Both the position numbers and the translations under genes were made by a program. A stretch of DNA of 64,000 nt, from the NCBI GenBank assembly GCA_013396655.1, contig WBMV01001920.1, positions 198,536 to 262,535 on the forward strand, read 5' to 3'. Under the pieces are notes generated by a model that was not told where the DNA came from, ran no database searches, and was given only the letters and a program-made list of their open reading frames with translations. The stretch's first letter is position 1, and every line of letters starts with the position of its first letter. Source of the DNA: Campylorhamphus procurvoides (taxonomy: Eukaryota; Chordata; Aves; Passeriformes; Dendrocolaptidae). Shown here one piece after another: positions 35,830 through 48,500 of the stretch.

Positions 35830-35875
35830 AAACACAGCGAAAAAATCCTCCAAGAAAGTGTATCCTGCAGAGAAG
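35830..35875 (+). other. candidate 46-nt exon
   Basis: Acceptor AG at 35828-35829 follows a pyrimidine-containing stretch, and AAG|GTGAGT starts at 35876. The segment is A-rich and purine-rich, with a frame open throughout that encodes a lysine-rich peptide (KKSSKKVYPAEK). It adjoins a candidate conserved element, so selection there might be acting on splicing. No transcript evidence is available. Confidence 0.18.
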
Positions 35876-35889
35876 GTGAGTCTGAATCC

Positions 35890-37640
35890 AGAGGATCAGC
35901 GTGTAGATAGGATTTGGATGAAATTTTTAGGACAAGATCCATTGATGCAAGCAGTGTGGGAATCAGAGGAGGGAAATAGGGCCAGGCTCTGTCCCAGGCC
36001 ATTGGTTGTCACCCATTTCCCATGGCTGGATGGGAGAAGAGCAGTGGTGCCAACAGAGCTGGGGCTGACATGCCCCATGTCCCACCACCCACACTGCACC
36101 CCTGGCTGTACCACACAGCCTCTCTGTGTGCAGTGGGTGCCTCTGAGCTGTCTGCCGGTGCACACAGTTTGTGTCCCCATGTCACACGTCACCCCTGGAG
36201 GCTGCCCTGGCTCCCCAGCTGTGTTCCTCTTGCCCCAGAGCATCACCGTCATTACAACACAAGTTGTGCTCAGAAATGTTCTCTCAGCATTCAGGGCAGG
36301 CATATGTCTTCTGTAGTGTATTTTGGGACTTTTGTCTTCTGTGAACCTTCTGCAAGATGACACTCGGGTCCCCTTGTCCACTCACACCATGCTCATTGCT
36401 CCAGTGGTCCAAGACTTTGCAAAAGCTATTGGCAGTCTTGTTTTCTTGCATGTTGCTGAATGCACTCACAGGTATCACAAGCAGAGACATTTCCAAAGAG
36501 CTCTCAGTCATCAAGAAGAAAGTAAAGTGAGTAAACAGTTCCTCTGGGCTCTGAATGACATTTAATGCAACCCTCCCTCTTCCCTCTCCAGGAAGATGAG
36601 ATTTTCTCTGGAAGCAGCCAGTGGTTGTTTCTGCCTGCTGGGAAGAAGGAGCAGGCTGAAGGTTTATCTGGGCATCAGTATAAGAGCTGTCAATAAGAAC
36701 AAGTAACACAAAGTCATTTGTTAATGTTGCAGCAGGCACCTCAGTCTGAGGACAAACACCCTGTTTGCATCCCTCTCTGCAGTTCTGGGGAGCCCTGATA
36801 TGCTCACAGTGACACCTGGGATAGACCAGGGTTGCTCCAGAGTCAGGCAGGGACTCTGCAGGTGGGATACCTACAGCCCTATGAGCAAGAGACAAAAGCC
36901 ATTCAGGGACACCCCTCATAGATCCTTTCCCAGAGCAGGCATATCTCTGGATTATGGTCTGGATGCCTTACCAACAGCACTGGGGGCTTCAGCCTGGGGT
37001 AACTTGCTCTGGCAGAACTTGTGGGGAGGTACCCAAAATGTAGGAAAGTCATCGTGGTACCAGTTTTGCTGCCTGCTATAGGGGCTTGCTGGAGAAGGTG
37101 TTGGTTCACCTGAGTTGTAGAGGCTTGGCAGATAGTGGGATGTGCAGAAGCTTTGGTACAGGATGACCTAGGAAGGCACTTAAGCTCAGGACTTTAAAGA
37201 AGTGTTGGATTTTTTTTTCCCAGTGACATGCATGAGTGTGAAGATGGACATTATTTGCTTTGCAGTTTTTCATGTCATTCTGGAAAGTCCAGTTTACTTT
37301 TCCTTAACTAGTGGAGCCTTTTCCAGGCACACAGTCAGGACAAAAGAATTATTTTTTCTGAGTTATTTCCAAACAGCATCACAGTGTGCCTTCAGAAGAT
37401 TGATAGAGGAGATGGAGGACCTTGACACAGTGGTCTGATGGAGATCAGAGATATCCTGCTAATGTGGTAAGACATGGTTGTGATTTTTCTAGCATTTGTG
37501 AGTATTAAGGGAAGGTCAATGCACAGGGATGTGATAAGGACATTTGTGGTCGATGTTCTGAAAGCCAGAATTCTTGGGCTGATGCAACTGCACAAGAGCA
37601 GGTAGTTGTGGATATGTAGTGTTTCTGCTCCAAGCCTAAG
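35890..37640. other. unique sequence, no gene recognised
   Basis: Contains the longest frame of the window (36284-36919 minus, 211 codons), which has no recognisable domain. The stretch 36400-36560 has some enhancer-like texture but few motifs. A T-rich acceptor-like string near 37205-37222 has no partner donor. Confidence 0.4.
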
Positions 37641-37649
37641 GCCATGGTA

Positions 37650-37915
37650 AGAAATGCAGATGTCTGTGCAGAAGGCATTTATTAAAATGACCTCACCCAT
37701 ATTTATGCATTTTAATCAAGTCAGTGAATACCTTCTGTGTTTATTTTTAATACAGCACTTGTTTTGATGTTACAATTGTGATGATGTGGATCTAATGGCA
37801 GTGACTCTTCATCTCAGGCCTCAAATCCAGAACTGAAAGTGAAAAGACACTTTGCATTACTTTAAAATACAAAAGGGAATGTCCCTGGGCAAATTAGTCC
37901 TTCGTTTCCATTCTA
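37650..37915. promoter_or_regulatory. candidate element with POU- and MEF2-like sites
   Basis: ATTTATTAAAATGACC near 37677 and ATATTTATGCATTTTAATC near 37700 (a TATGCATT POU-like core abutting homeodomain TTTAAT) are followed by TTATTTTTAA at 37741-37750, a match to the relaxed MEF2 consensus YTAWWWWTAR. The right part holds ACTTTGCATTACTTTAAAA near 37850. No coding frame is present. Confidence 0.37.
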
Positions 37916-37919
37916 GACT

Positions 37920-40480
37920 GTAGTCAGCTGTCTGCTGCCTGGAGTCCACAGTGCACAAGCTGCTCTGGAGGTCACCTGAGGTCCCTCCTCCCGCCGTTCA
38001 CCAACAGGTGACAGAAAGGCAAACAGACCTTTGGAGAAAGGTTCACATATACCCTGAACTTCAGTATCATCTCCAGGGTAAAACACAGTCTTTTCCAGCC
38101 CCAAATTTTATTTGAGGTGCTACTAATTTCCTCTTTCTTGCCTTGAAGAGTTCCCAAAAAGTCACTCAGAGCAAGGTATATACCCTAAATTCAGGTCTAA
38201 TAGGGCTTTCCATCAGACAACATGATGCTGGTGCTATCCATTACAGGACCGGTTCCCACCAGCTTTTCATGGAGGAGAGGTGTAAAGAAAGATGCGTACA
38301 CTGAAAAAAGATCAGCAGAGACACTGGCAGCCAGTCCATGTGATGGAGCCTCAGGAAGACCAGGGATTTCTGACTTCAGCTCTCTCACTAAATTGTGGCA
38401 CTGTTTTGGGTCTACTGCAAAGATCTCGCAGTTTTGTAATGCATGATATGTGCTTGTGATAGACAGGCAAGTCGGCAAGCTGAGGGCAAGCTGCCAGCCT
38501 TCCCTTCACTTTGAACACCCTTGGCCGTCCCGAGACTCGTTCCAAGACATTTAAATTGCTTAAGTGTGCAGTGATGTGTTTTAATTAATGCAGAAGAAGG
38601 GGACAGTAAAATACAGGTCCCTTCAGTACTAATTTGGCCTTGTGGTTGAGGCACAGGTGCTAGAAAGCCGGGAGTGCCTGGATGTGCCTCTGCCTCACTG
38701 CAGCATGATCAGTGCCACAGTTTCCTCTGCCCCAGTGGGGCTGATGGTGCTGAGCTGACTTTGCCAGGTGCCTGAGACACAGGGTACTGCGGGAAAGGTG
38801 AGTAAAGCACACAGGTATTCACGACATCTTCTTGGTACTCTGTCTAGGAAATGAGCTCCACAAAATAAACAGCAGGTTTATTATTAAATGGCAGGACTTG
38901 GAGACTGAAGCCTCCTGTGACACACTTTGTGAAAAGTTTTAGGAAGTGGCAGAGTTTCCTTGATGTCCTTTCTCCAACGTGGATCAAGTAATAGCATCAT
39001 ATGAAGAGATTGCTGCTCCCATGGCACAGGTGGGGAACACAACCATCACTCAGCTGTGCGACTTGCCCAGGAAATGTGGCATCAAATTAGGGCTTCATGT
39101 ACATTGTCTGGAGGCTCACACTGTCATTTGCCACAAGACCATCTTTCATCAAAAAAACCTCCCAAACAAACTGTTCGTAGACCTGGAGAAGGGATATTTC
39201 TGGGTCCATTATTTTCCTTATGAGCACAGTGGGGGAAAGGAAGGTGGAGAACTTTCTGGGTCATAATTAACATCACAGGGATCTGATGATATTTGAATTT
39301 TCAATGACACCTGGATTATTAGGGATTACATGCTGGCTGATTGAAGTGGCCCAACTTCAGCGTCTACATCCTAACCATAATTCTTCAACAGAGGGGACAG
39401 ATCTTGACTTAACCATGTGAATATATTGTTCATTGCAATGCCAGAAATGCTTCCTTCTGAGAGACACAGATAATGTGAACAATGGCTCAGCCTGTGAACT
39501 GGTCAGAAGACCTGGTATTAGCTGCTCTGGCCAGCCAATGATCCTACTGTGTTTGGAAATAAAAGGTCAAATTCTCAGACAGGTTGCAATGGATTAGAAC
39601 AATTTTTGAGAGATATTTCCCTTTAGAAAGCCACCCTTTCTGAATTTCTAAGCTTCACAGGCGCCCAGAATTTGAATGGCAGCTAGGAATGGCTATGATT
39701 TTGTAGAAGTTTTATTGGGGAAATTTAACCAACACCTGCAATTAGTCAGCATGAGTCCTACCAGAATGGGCAGTTCCTTAATTTAAGGAGCATTTGAACA
39801 GTGATTCATTTCAAAGTGGAACTTGGTTATATTGCTGCAGAAAGAAGAAATGACAGAGAGGAACAAAGAGAATGAGGAAACAGTTGTTTTAGGCTGAAAA
39901 CAGAGTAGTATGTTCCTGGAAGTACACTTTCAGCCCCTGTGCAGGCCTGGCTCAAGCTGAGGGAGGAGTCCCTGTATATAGTTGTCTCCTCTCTTAACAA
40001 GACTGGCATGACCTCATCTCTTTAGGCCAAAGCTCTGCAAGGCTGCAGGTACTGCCTAACGCCCCATGCCAGGGTGATCTGCACCACAGAGCCGTGCAAG
40101 GAGCATTTTCCATGCATTTCCTTGTTCTGTGAAAGTGCTAGCAGGTTAAGTACTTGCATAGAAATATAATAATAATGATTAATGCATTCCTGTCCAGATT
40201 CTGGCCTTTCTTCTGACATAATCTGTCCTTCTTCAAGACTATAGGTTCTTTGCTCATGCTCATGGGCATTCTGTCCTTCAGACTGAAGTCAGCAGGAGAC
40301 GAAAGTGTTGCACCTCTTGCAAGATGAAATCCACCCGTTCTTGACTAAGTGCCTTACAGACTAGTGAAAGCAATGTAGCAACTAAGCCTGTAAATAGGAG
40401 GAAATGCGAAAACATTCATTGCCTGGGAAAAAGTCCTGGCAAAGATTATGGTGGTGAAACCAAATGGAAATGTTGCAAAC
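37920..40480. other. mostly unremarkable unique sequence
   Basis: No gene or transposon recognised. An isolated PBX-HOX-like TGATTAATG sits at 40176-40184 in an AT-rich patch (40160-40190). A donor-like AAAGGTGAGT near 38797 follows a possible 28-nt exon-like segment with a weak acceptor. Confidence 0.4.
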
Positions 40481-40484
40481 TTTC

Positions 40485-40740
40485 ACCTAGAATAAACAAT
40501 CCGAATCAGCTGGAAGCGTTTTCCATCGCACTCATTCTCAGGAATGGGGTTGCCTCAGTTTTTTTGACACAAGGCTGCCAAAATCTGTAGCGACGTATTA
40601 GAATCTTACTGATTAGCCAAGCTCTTGGCACACTTATGTGGCCAGAGATTTTTATTTTTATTTATTATTATTCTGGTAAGAATCACTAGAAAGAAAATAG
40701 GAGGCAGGCAACACAAATACATATTTATTTGGGTGGAGGA
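40485..40740. promoter_or_regulatory. candidate conserved non-coding element
   Basis: Retains CpGs at 40501, 40516, 40527, 40591 and 40594 in AT-rich context. It includes GAATAAACAATCCG near 40492 (SOX-like AACAAT), TACTGATTAGCC near 40607 and an AT run TTTTTATTTTTATTTATTATTATT near 40650. It has no coding frame, and the boundary to ordinary sequence on each side is fairly sharp. Confidence 0.36.
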
Positions 40741-40744
40741 GACT

Positions 40745-43690
40745 TTGGCTTTAGGGTAGAATAAAGCATTGTGTTACGTGGCAGCTTTCTGTCACAGAAC
40801 CTCAGACATGAAATACCATTATTAACCTCGCAGCATCGTCTGTGGCAGATGAGACATGCCCCATTTCTCAGATGGTCAGAAGCTGGCCAGAGATATTAGG
40901 CACTGAATGCTCTTAGATCCCCTTGAGTCAAGCCTGACTTGTTTATTTACAGTTCTGAGGACCCCGCTCCATGTTTTAACATTAGCAGTCCAAAGCTGCC
41001 TGTGGCTCCTGCAATTAGTAGGTGCTCTGGTCGAGAAGTAAGTGCCACATTAGGATCAGAACTCAGGAACTCTGGCTTTGTTCCTTTGCTGTTTGTCGGG
41101 TTCTGTTTGGAAGCAGGGACACCATCCTTTGGTATTTGCACTTCAGAATGACACTACTGTGATAAAATCCCTTTTTTCTTTTCTTCACAAGTGTCTTTTG
41201 TTCCATGTCTGTTCTTCAAGCCCTGCCTAACCCATCTGTTTCAGTGGCTGTCTAGTCCTCGCTGCTCACTGCTCACAGACCAGGCTCTGAAGCACCTCCC
41301 TAACCCACCTCATCTTTACCAGTTCTCCCACAGTACCTACTTCTTCTTTTCACCCTTCACTGCCTGAGCCAGTATCCTCCTGTTTTTCAAGGCAGCCTTT
41401 GTACACACTTCCTTTTTCTCTGAAACTCTAGCAACATGAGAAATATGGGCTCCGAAAAAATTAAATAGCAATGGCCAGGTTTCCCTTTTTCTCAACTCTT
41501 TCTTCAGCATGGCTTCCTTTGGGAATTCTGTTCATAGTTTCTTGCCATTTGCAACAGCATCCCGGGAACCAAGCTGCAATGTAATACATCTGGGGCTAAG
41601 TTTGAAGGGGAAGCCAGATGCAGACGGGCGTACTGGAGCGGAGGGGAAGGAAACAGGGAAAGTTCAGACATAACTGGACATCCAGCAAGGCCTTGCAAAG
41701 CCAACTGGCAGCCCTGTCTTCCAAGGGGCTGTCTGAAAGCAGAGATTTGTCTGAATCAGAAAACTCTGTCCAAACAGACGTGAACTTTGAGAAGGGTCAG
41801 GTCCAGATTGGCTCCAGCTGGACTGCAGGCCTTGATAAGAGAGTTCCTCCCTTGGGCTCAAGAGCAGCTGAGTCCTCAGGCAGCCCCTGGACTGACCTCT
41901 CCTTTCCAGATTCTCCAGGATTTTTTACCCAGTTTCTAGGTCACGAGCTTGCAGGAGGAGATCAACCCACTTTGGGATTGTTTGCTTCACTGTCCAAGGA
42001 CATTTTTCTTTCTTCAGGGAGCTCTGTGAAGCAGTTTTGCAGAAGGGGAGGAGATTCGGCGTGACTCAGTGGTGTTTGAGAAGCAGTGGAGACAAATGAG
42101 GAGATCCTAGAGGTACTTCCTTTCTAAATAGCTCAGAGATTAGTAATGCTTTGCCATACCTGTAAATAGTTCACTCACAGACATGAATGCCAACCAGTGC
42201 TCTGAAAGCTGCACCTCGCTGCCCCTCCTTTTCAAAGTGTGTTTGTGATTTTTCAGCAACCACCTACCAAGCTGAGAGAAAATAGAAAGATCCCTGACCT
42301 TTCACTGCTTTGATTTCCTAATAATTTGGACACCTTTAATCCTTGCCTCAGTCTGCAGGGCACGGTTGTGTAACACAGCCACGATCCAGGAAGGGCCTGG
42401 CACAAGAGAAATGTTGGACCCCGATGTGCAAGAAAAGCAGGAGGGGGAGCAAAGAGGAAAGAGTGTCTAGGGACTCACAACAGTATTAACCATTTTTCTG
42501 TGGTGGTTGGAGAATTAGTCAGTGTGTGGAAGGCTTTTGCTTGTCACCAAAATGTCCATGCAGAGTGGTCAGACAAGTTGGGCAGTGAACGCATGTACAT
42601 TAATATTTGCTGTCACTGAGGTTGCAAAACAGAACAGACAGATCATTTCAGGACTTGGCCTCCTTATCTCCACCTACCACAGCCTATAAAGTTGCATAAG
42701 AAAACAGGACTGAATAAGAAGAATTTTGAGGTGGAAACCTCAAGACAAATGAAGCAGATGCAGCAACACCAAATGGCAAAGCTTACCCAGAATGGGATTT
42801 TATGGTATTGGCAAAGAAATTCTGAGCTTGTCTCAAACCTTCAGGTCCTACCCTTCTTAGGCCTAAAGAAGTTAAAATTAAGGAGTCTTCTTTTGTGGTT
42901 TGTCAGACACTCTGTGATTATGAACACTCAAAACGCTTTTTACTGAAAGACTCAAGGATGTGCACCCTACTGGAAAACTTCCTTGTTTAATGCATATAAT
43001 TCCAGTATGCAAAAAACTTAATGACTGAGAAAAAGAGGAAGATGTTCCCATTGTGGTTTAGTGCTGACAAAAGGGTTAATCATCTCCCAACGCTCCCGAC
43101 AGGAGACACTAAATGCCATTGAGTCCTTGCCTTCCCCTAGGCTGCAAGAGCAGCACAGAGGCTACAACCCCTCCAGAAACAGGGTCCCCACAAACATCCA
43201 GCATACAGCAGAAGAGACAGAGTGGTTCCAAAGCACTTTTGATCTGTTGTAAACCCTGACCTTATTTAAGAAAAGTGAAGACTTTCTTGTTTAGAAGCCA
43301 TGAGCATCTGCTTAGTGACTTCTCAGTGCATGGGAGAAGCAGCTCACTGGTGTCTTGCCAGGTAAGCAGCAAACAACATTAGGTCATTGAAAACAGTTCT
43401 CCTTGGGCCCCATCTGTCAGATAAGGACAGTGTCACTGGCAGGATGTTTGTGCTGATGAACTCTCCTTCAGTTAAGAAAAGCCAAATGTGAAGCTCGTTA
43501 AGGAGAGAACCTGAGATGCCCTCCCTAGACCAGCAGCAGCTGATTTGCTGCCATGGGTTAGTTGATCTCTCCTTAGCTCAGGACAAAATGAGCTGTGTGA
43601 AGAAGAAATGTCTCTGTCATGACATGTCAAACCTGTAGAGCCAACTGAATCCCAAGTGCAGAAGCTGTTAGGGGCCACGGGGGTAATTCT
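40745..43690. other. unique sequence, no gene recognised
   Basis: A serine-rich 148-codon frame at 41618-42064 is the most protein-like of the chance frames, but it has no recognised domain, weak start context and a stop five codons upstream. No repeats identified. Confidence 0.4.
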
Positions 43691-43699
43691 GGCTCCGCA

Positions 43700-44205
43700 T
43701 TACCCACGGCTGATTATGTGTGAGTGACTCGTGCCGTCAGGGCAGGATCAGCAGCCTTCTTCAGGCTCAGCCTGCAGGAGACAAGCATATGTTCCAGCCT
43801 CACCTTCCCTGGCTTTGGAGCAGGCCCTACTTAGTGGCCATTCAAATACGGTGCTGTCAAGGAAGAAGCGAGGCACCTAATAGTGGTGTAGATTGAGATG
43901 AGATTAAAAGAAAACCTGTGGTTCAGAGGAATGACGCCATGGAAAACATCAAGGAAAATGAGATGGAATGTGCAGTCATTAGCAAATTGCTTTATTTATG
44001 GCTATTGGACACTGCTGTTGTGCCAAATCTTGAATTTATTTGGTGCCCTGGATTTCTTAATTAAAGTCATATTATTGAATTGTTATTTGTTGCAGTTTGC
44101 CATGACCGCCCCCTTAGCTATTTTTACTTTCGTTATGTCATGTGTGTGTATGATCCTGTAAAAGGCCAGTCTGTGGGGAGAGAGCATGTTTTTAGTTGTG
44201 CTTTT
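43700..44205. promoter_or_regulatory. strong candidate conserved non-coding element
   Basis: About 500 bases with very enhancer-like texture: TTTATTTATGGCTATTGG near 43992, TTAATTAA at 44057-44064, SOX-like ATTGTT at 44079-44084, and isolated CpGs retained at 44106 and 44132. A region with several CpGs precedes it (43678-43735, 43850-43870). An 87-codon frame overlaps but is hydrophobic AT-rich translation without domain features. Confidence 0.42.
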
Positions 44206-44209
44206 TAAA

Positions 44210-45400
44210 TGGCACGGTTGATTTTCTCTGAGCTGGCTTGCTTCTCTCCTCCATTTTGCTTTTGTGCTTCACCTCGCAGGCTGCACTGCAATGTCTCCAA
44301 ACCCTTTCCCTCCCAGTTATCAGTGTCAAGCTGACAAGCTTTAAGTAAGAATTTTCAGGTGTCTTTACAAAGCTTGTGTTGGCTGCTAGGTGTTCCCAGG
44401 AGGCTGCAGGTCCTGGAATCTTCCACTCTGGCAAGGTGCCCAGCCCATCGCAACTGTGACCTTACCAAGATCTCAGTACTGGGATTTTGCAGCTGTTCAG
44501 AGGTCTCCAGACACCACAGCAAATGATTTCTGCTGTCTGAGTCAGCCAGTTCCTGCTTCAGATGACACAGTTCCCAAGACTTTCAGGTCTTCCTACCTTC
44601 AGAGTTGGTCTCCTTGAGATGGAGGTGGAGCAACAAGTGGTGTTTGGTGACTGTGTAATTTGCCTTTAATTTCCTTATGCCAGGGTTTTGGGCAGGTGGT
44701 CTTCAAGGAAGGCACATGGAGATGACAGGATGGGGGAGAGCTGAGATATCCAGAGCTGATAATTGGATCAACAGCATGGTCTGCACATGTGCCATACTAA
44801 ACTGTACAGAAATCACATCAGCCCTCTTCCCTCACAGTAATTAAATCCATTATGTTATGCTCTGTGTGTCCAAACTTCATTCAAGTAGTTTTGTGATTCA
44901 CAGGCTGCCGGATCACTGTGACAGCTGGATAAAGCTGACACTGGCTGCAGAAGTCCCCCCTGAGCCCTGCTCCCTCAAACCCTGCTCTCCTCTGAGGCAT
45001 ACTTATGTGCTGGAGCATCCCACAGCAACCCTAGAGCTCAGACTCTGGCTTATCCCATCATATCAAGTCATCAAGAGTAAAAGGTGTTCTCTCTTTTCTG
45101 ACCAGAAATAGGCATAGTAAGAGCATGGGTCCTCATCAAAGCAAGGTAAACTTGGCTTTTCAATTACATTCCCGTCATCAGTCCCTACAGGAAGATTTTT
45201 CAGTTTAGAAACTGATGAGTGCATCATGTACCCTACACTCTGTGCTGCTGTTTTGCATAACACTTCCCAGCCTATTTGAACCTAACCCTGGGCTCTCTCA
45301 GATCTCACTCAGGTCTCTTTTGTCCCAGGGACAAATCTTTCTTGAGAACTGCAGTAACAGCCTCACATATTCAGTTTTAAGCAAGTAACTGGAGGCTTGT
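44210..45400. other. unremarkable unique sequence
   Basis: No gene, transposon or motif cluster recognised. Short frames only. Confidence 0.4.
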
Positions 45401-45405
45401 TACTC

Positions 45406-45437
45406 CAGGTTCATTAATAATGAACTCAGGTTCATTA
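45406..45437. repeat. triple GGTTCA/TGAACT repeat
   Basis: CAGGTTCATTA occurs at 45406-45416 and again at 45427-45437. Between them lies an inverted copy, so GTTCATTA and TAATGAAC form a perfect 8-bp dyad around one base (45409-45425). GGTTCA and AGTTCA are half-sites known from VDR- and PXR-type nuclear receptor elements. Confidence 0.8.
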
Positions 45438-45479
45438 GTACGTTTCACATCTTGCAAGAAGTTTGCATTCACTTTCACG

Positions 45480-45592
45480 ATTTTATTTTTTTGCTTGTTT
45501 GTTTTTTTTTTGTCTTGTTTTATTTTGAAGTTTTTTGTTTGGTTGTTTGTTTTTTGATTTTGTTGGTTTTTAGTTTGTGGTTTTTTTTCCTG
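45480..45592. repeat. T-rich low-complexity tract with TTTG units
   Basis: More than 100 bases of T with interspersed G, in GTTT and TTTG repeats. On the minus strand it is an A-rich tract that yields a lysine/asparagine-rich chance frame. It could be an eroded poly(A) tail of a retroposon on the minus strand, but no element body was recognised. Confidence 0.85.
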
Positions 45593-45599
45593 GGTGGGG

Positions 45600-48500
45600 G
45601 ATTTGCTGTGATTTGGAGCACTTGGGGAGTAACCTGGATGCCAAAGCAAGCTGAAAAAGGCAACATCTGGGATATTCAAGGCAGGGGTAGTGCTGCTAAA
45701 CCATTTCAGCAGGTATGATACTGTCCTGCCACCTGACATCCTGCACCCATCAGTTTGTAGACTTCCTTATGCCCCAGGACCTCATGAGATGAAAAGCTCC
45801 CCTGCAATGGCCTGTCCTGTGTGGATTAGTGATCCTGTGAGAGCAGCAGTCAGTGTGGAGGCACTGAGTGTGCACTCACCTGCCTTCAGCGAGTGACATC
45901 TTGCAGCCACTGATGTCCAGGGTGGAGAATGTTGGAAGGCCTATCTTTCTTATTTTAGGTCTTCCCTCAGCCCTTCCCCAAGCAAAGGACACTTACCAGG
46001 AGCTGCTCCCTATGGTAGTGGAATCTAAATAATCCCTCTAATCAGAATACTGGCTTCTCTGCCAACACACAGACACCTGGAGGGTTGGGTGCAGAGGTTT
46101 CGGGGGAAGACAAGATGCTCCTCTGAAAATCAGAAACACCATGAACAGCATTCACTCTACTTTTGGGGGGCTGTTATGTATTTCATGTCCCTTCCTGTGA
46201 TTCTTCCCGACCTTTCTGCGGATGGAAGGAACCTGGCAGGTGTCTCTCGAGACTGCCATCCACAGACCAGCCAGAGCACATGCACATACCTGCCCTCAGC
46301 CGGACTAACATTAGACGAGTCATCTATTGCCAAAGAAGGTTTCTTCAGTATCAGAACAACTAAAACTTCCTTAACATATGCAGGAGTCCTTCCAGATTGC
46401 AAAATGAAAATCACTGCCCGGAATCACTGCATTCAAAGTAGGGAAATATCCCTTTAAAGAAACCCATTGGCAAAATAACTAAAGGCCTTTAGGCCAAGCT
46501 GATATTCAATATAACTCCACTGAGTCAAGAGAAATACACTAGGGATTAAGTTTGGCCTGATAGCAAAAACCACAGGCAAGTGAGACTGATTCCCAGAATC
46601 AAGTTGACCTGAAAAATGTAGTTAGATTTTGCCCTTAAAGAAATAATTTTCTTAATAATAACAGATAAAATGAAATGCTTGTCAAAATTGTTACGAGCAT
46701 ATGGGGATGAGATGATCAACATTGCATGAATTATTTCCTTCAACAGCTGTAGTTCTGGTTCATTCTTTAGCTGTTCTTTAATTTCTAAGCTTGTGACCTT
46801 TCTACTGCTCTTCTAGGTTTACCACCTGCCCTACTCATTCTTCGCTTGCTAGACCCCAGACTGTGTGTTTTTAGTGCTAATCCTAGGCTTGCCACTGACT
46901 TTCTGTGGGAATTTTGTGACTTTGTTTTGCCCAGTACGCTCCAGCTCCATCTCTAAAGATGCATCAATACATAAACTGATTGCCAGGTAATGCTAAGGGT
47001 AAAATACCTGGTTTTATCTTCCTGGATTGGGCCCCTGGGGTTCAGCTTAATGCCTTGCAAGCATTACCAAGCCAGGATGGCAGTTACCATGAGGAAAAAG
47101 CTTTCTCAGAAGTAGTGCCTGCATATGGGTCTTGCTTCTTGAAAGAGGAAAATTAATGACCATAGAATTAATCTCTTTCAAAGCTCTGTCCAAAGCTCAT
47201 TTGTTCTGTTTAACTTGTTCTCAGCAAGTCCTAAACACATACTTGAAAACAAAGAGTGGAAAACCCAACTGTAGCTGTTCACAAAAAACAAACAAAACCG
47301 AAACAGGAGTAACTTGCCAGTGTGCAAAAAAGATCACTAACAACAAACCTCTACAAAATAATCAATTTAGTTCACTTACAGCATTGAAAATCCACGAAAA
47401 GAGAAAGGATAGAGGGTTTTTTTGAATATTTATCAGTTAGGGAGAAGTAACCAACAACTCACAGGGGTTTTCATTTGCTTTCGCACCCTCTCATATCTTC
47501 CAAGAGCTAACAGACTTTTTAAATTATATTTTTCTTCCTCGCCTTTGTAGTTTTCAATTCCAAAATTCATGGCTGCAAGGGAGGGCTGGAGACTCCCTCC
47601 TTAGTTCCTGCACTTCAGGATCCCTGGCTATCACTCCCTCACCTCTGTGTTTAACTCATGTTTGGCAAAGCACAACTTGATCTCAATCAGACCTCCCAGG
47701 AGGGCAGCCAGGTTGGATTTGATGGCATCAAGAAATGTGGATCCAATCCTGCTCCTGGAGTTCATTTCAAGTATAAGCATCTTCACTGATACAATGCATG
47801 CTACTTTCTTAATTGAAATTGCCAGGCTATAATGTTCTCCTCATGGGCCTTACCTGCAGTGAAGGACAGTTTTCCTACCATCATTTTGTCCTGAAGGTGC
47901 TCACACAGTATAATGACACCATCTCTCATGCTCACTTAATTTCTGCATGAATTTAGCATGTTAAATTCTTCAAGTCTCTCAATGTTTTTTTCTTAAAATG
48001 CAAAGACCAACAAAGGACAAATTGTTTTTTTGGTTAAGGCCTTCCGTGAAACCAGAACTGGTCCATACTTCAGTCTGCATTTCCTCTCTTCACCCCTCCA
48101 GAGCTCCTAGGATACCCTTTATCTTCAACATCACTCTTCGATGTCACTCTCAGGTTGAGCTGCTTGCCCACTTTGCCTTCAGCACCCTTTCCTGACTTCC
48201 TCTGCTTTCCAGGGGAGGTGTTCTCCTTCCATACAGTTGGCTGCATCCCTGTCTCCTTGGCACAGGACTCTGGCTGCCTGGACACATGTGCTCTGCCTGC
48301 ATGAGCCCAGTGACCCACATCTCTTCATCAGCCACCTTTTCACCTGCCTGGTGTCATCAGCAGGTTTTGACAGCAGTTGTTGTGCATCACCTTTCTTGTG
48401 CTGGATATAATGTTGTCCTGTCAGTCCCTGAGGGTCTCCTCTGGGGATGTGCCCTGAGTGACTCCCCAGGGACCACTAATTTGAAAGAACTTTGATCTCA

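Noticed and set aside
36284..36919. 211-codon minus-strand open frame, the longest in the window
   Set aside because: Residue composition is random, no motif or family resemblance, and overlapping frames on the other strand are equally open.
41618..42064. 148-codon serine-rich frame that looks somewhat protein-like
   Set aside because: In-frame stop 15 bases upstream of the ATG, poor start context, no pyrimidine tract before it and no known domain. A dN/dS test across birds would settle it.
45377..45739. 120-codon minus-strand frame rich in K, N and Q
   Set aside because: Produced by the T/G-rich simple repeat at 45480-45592.
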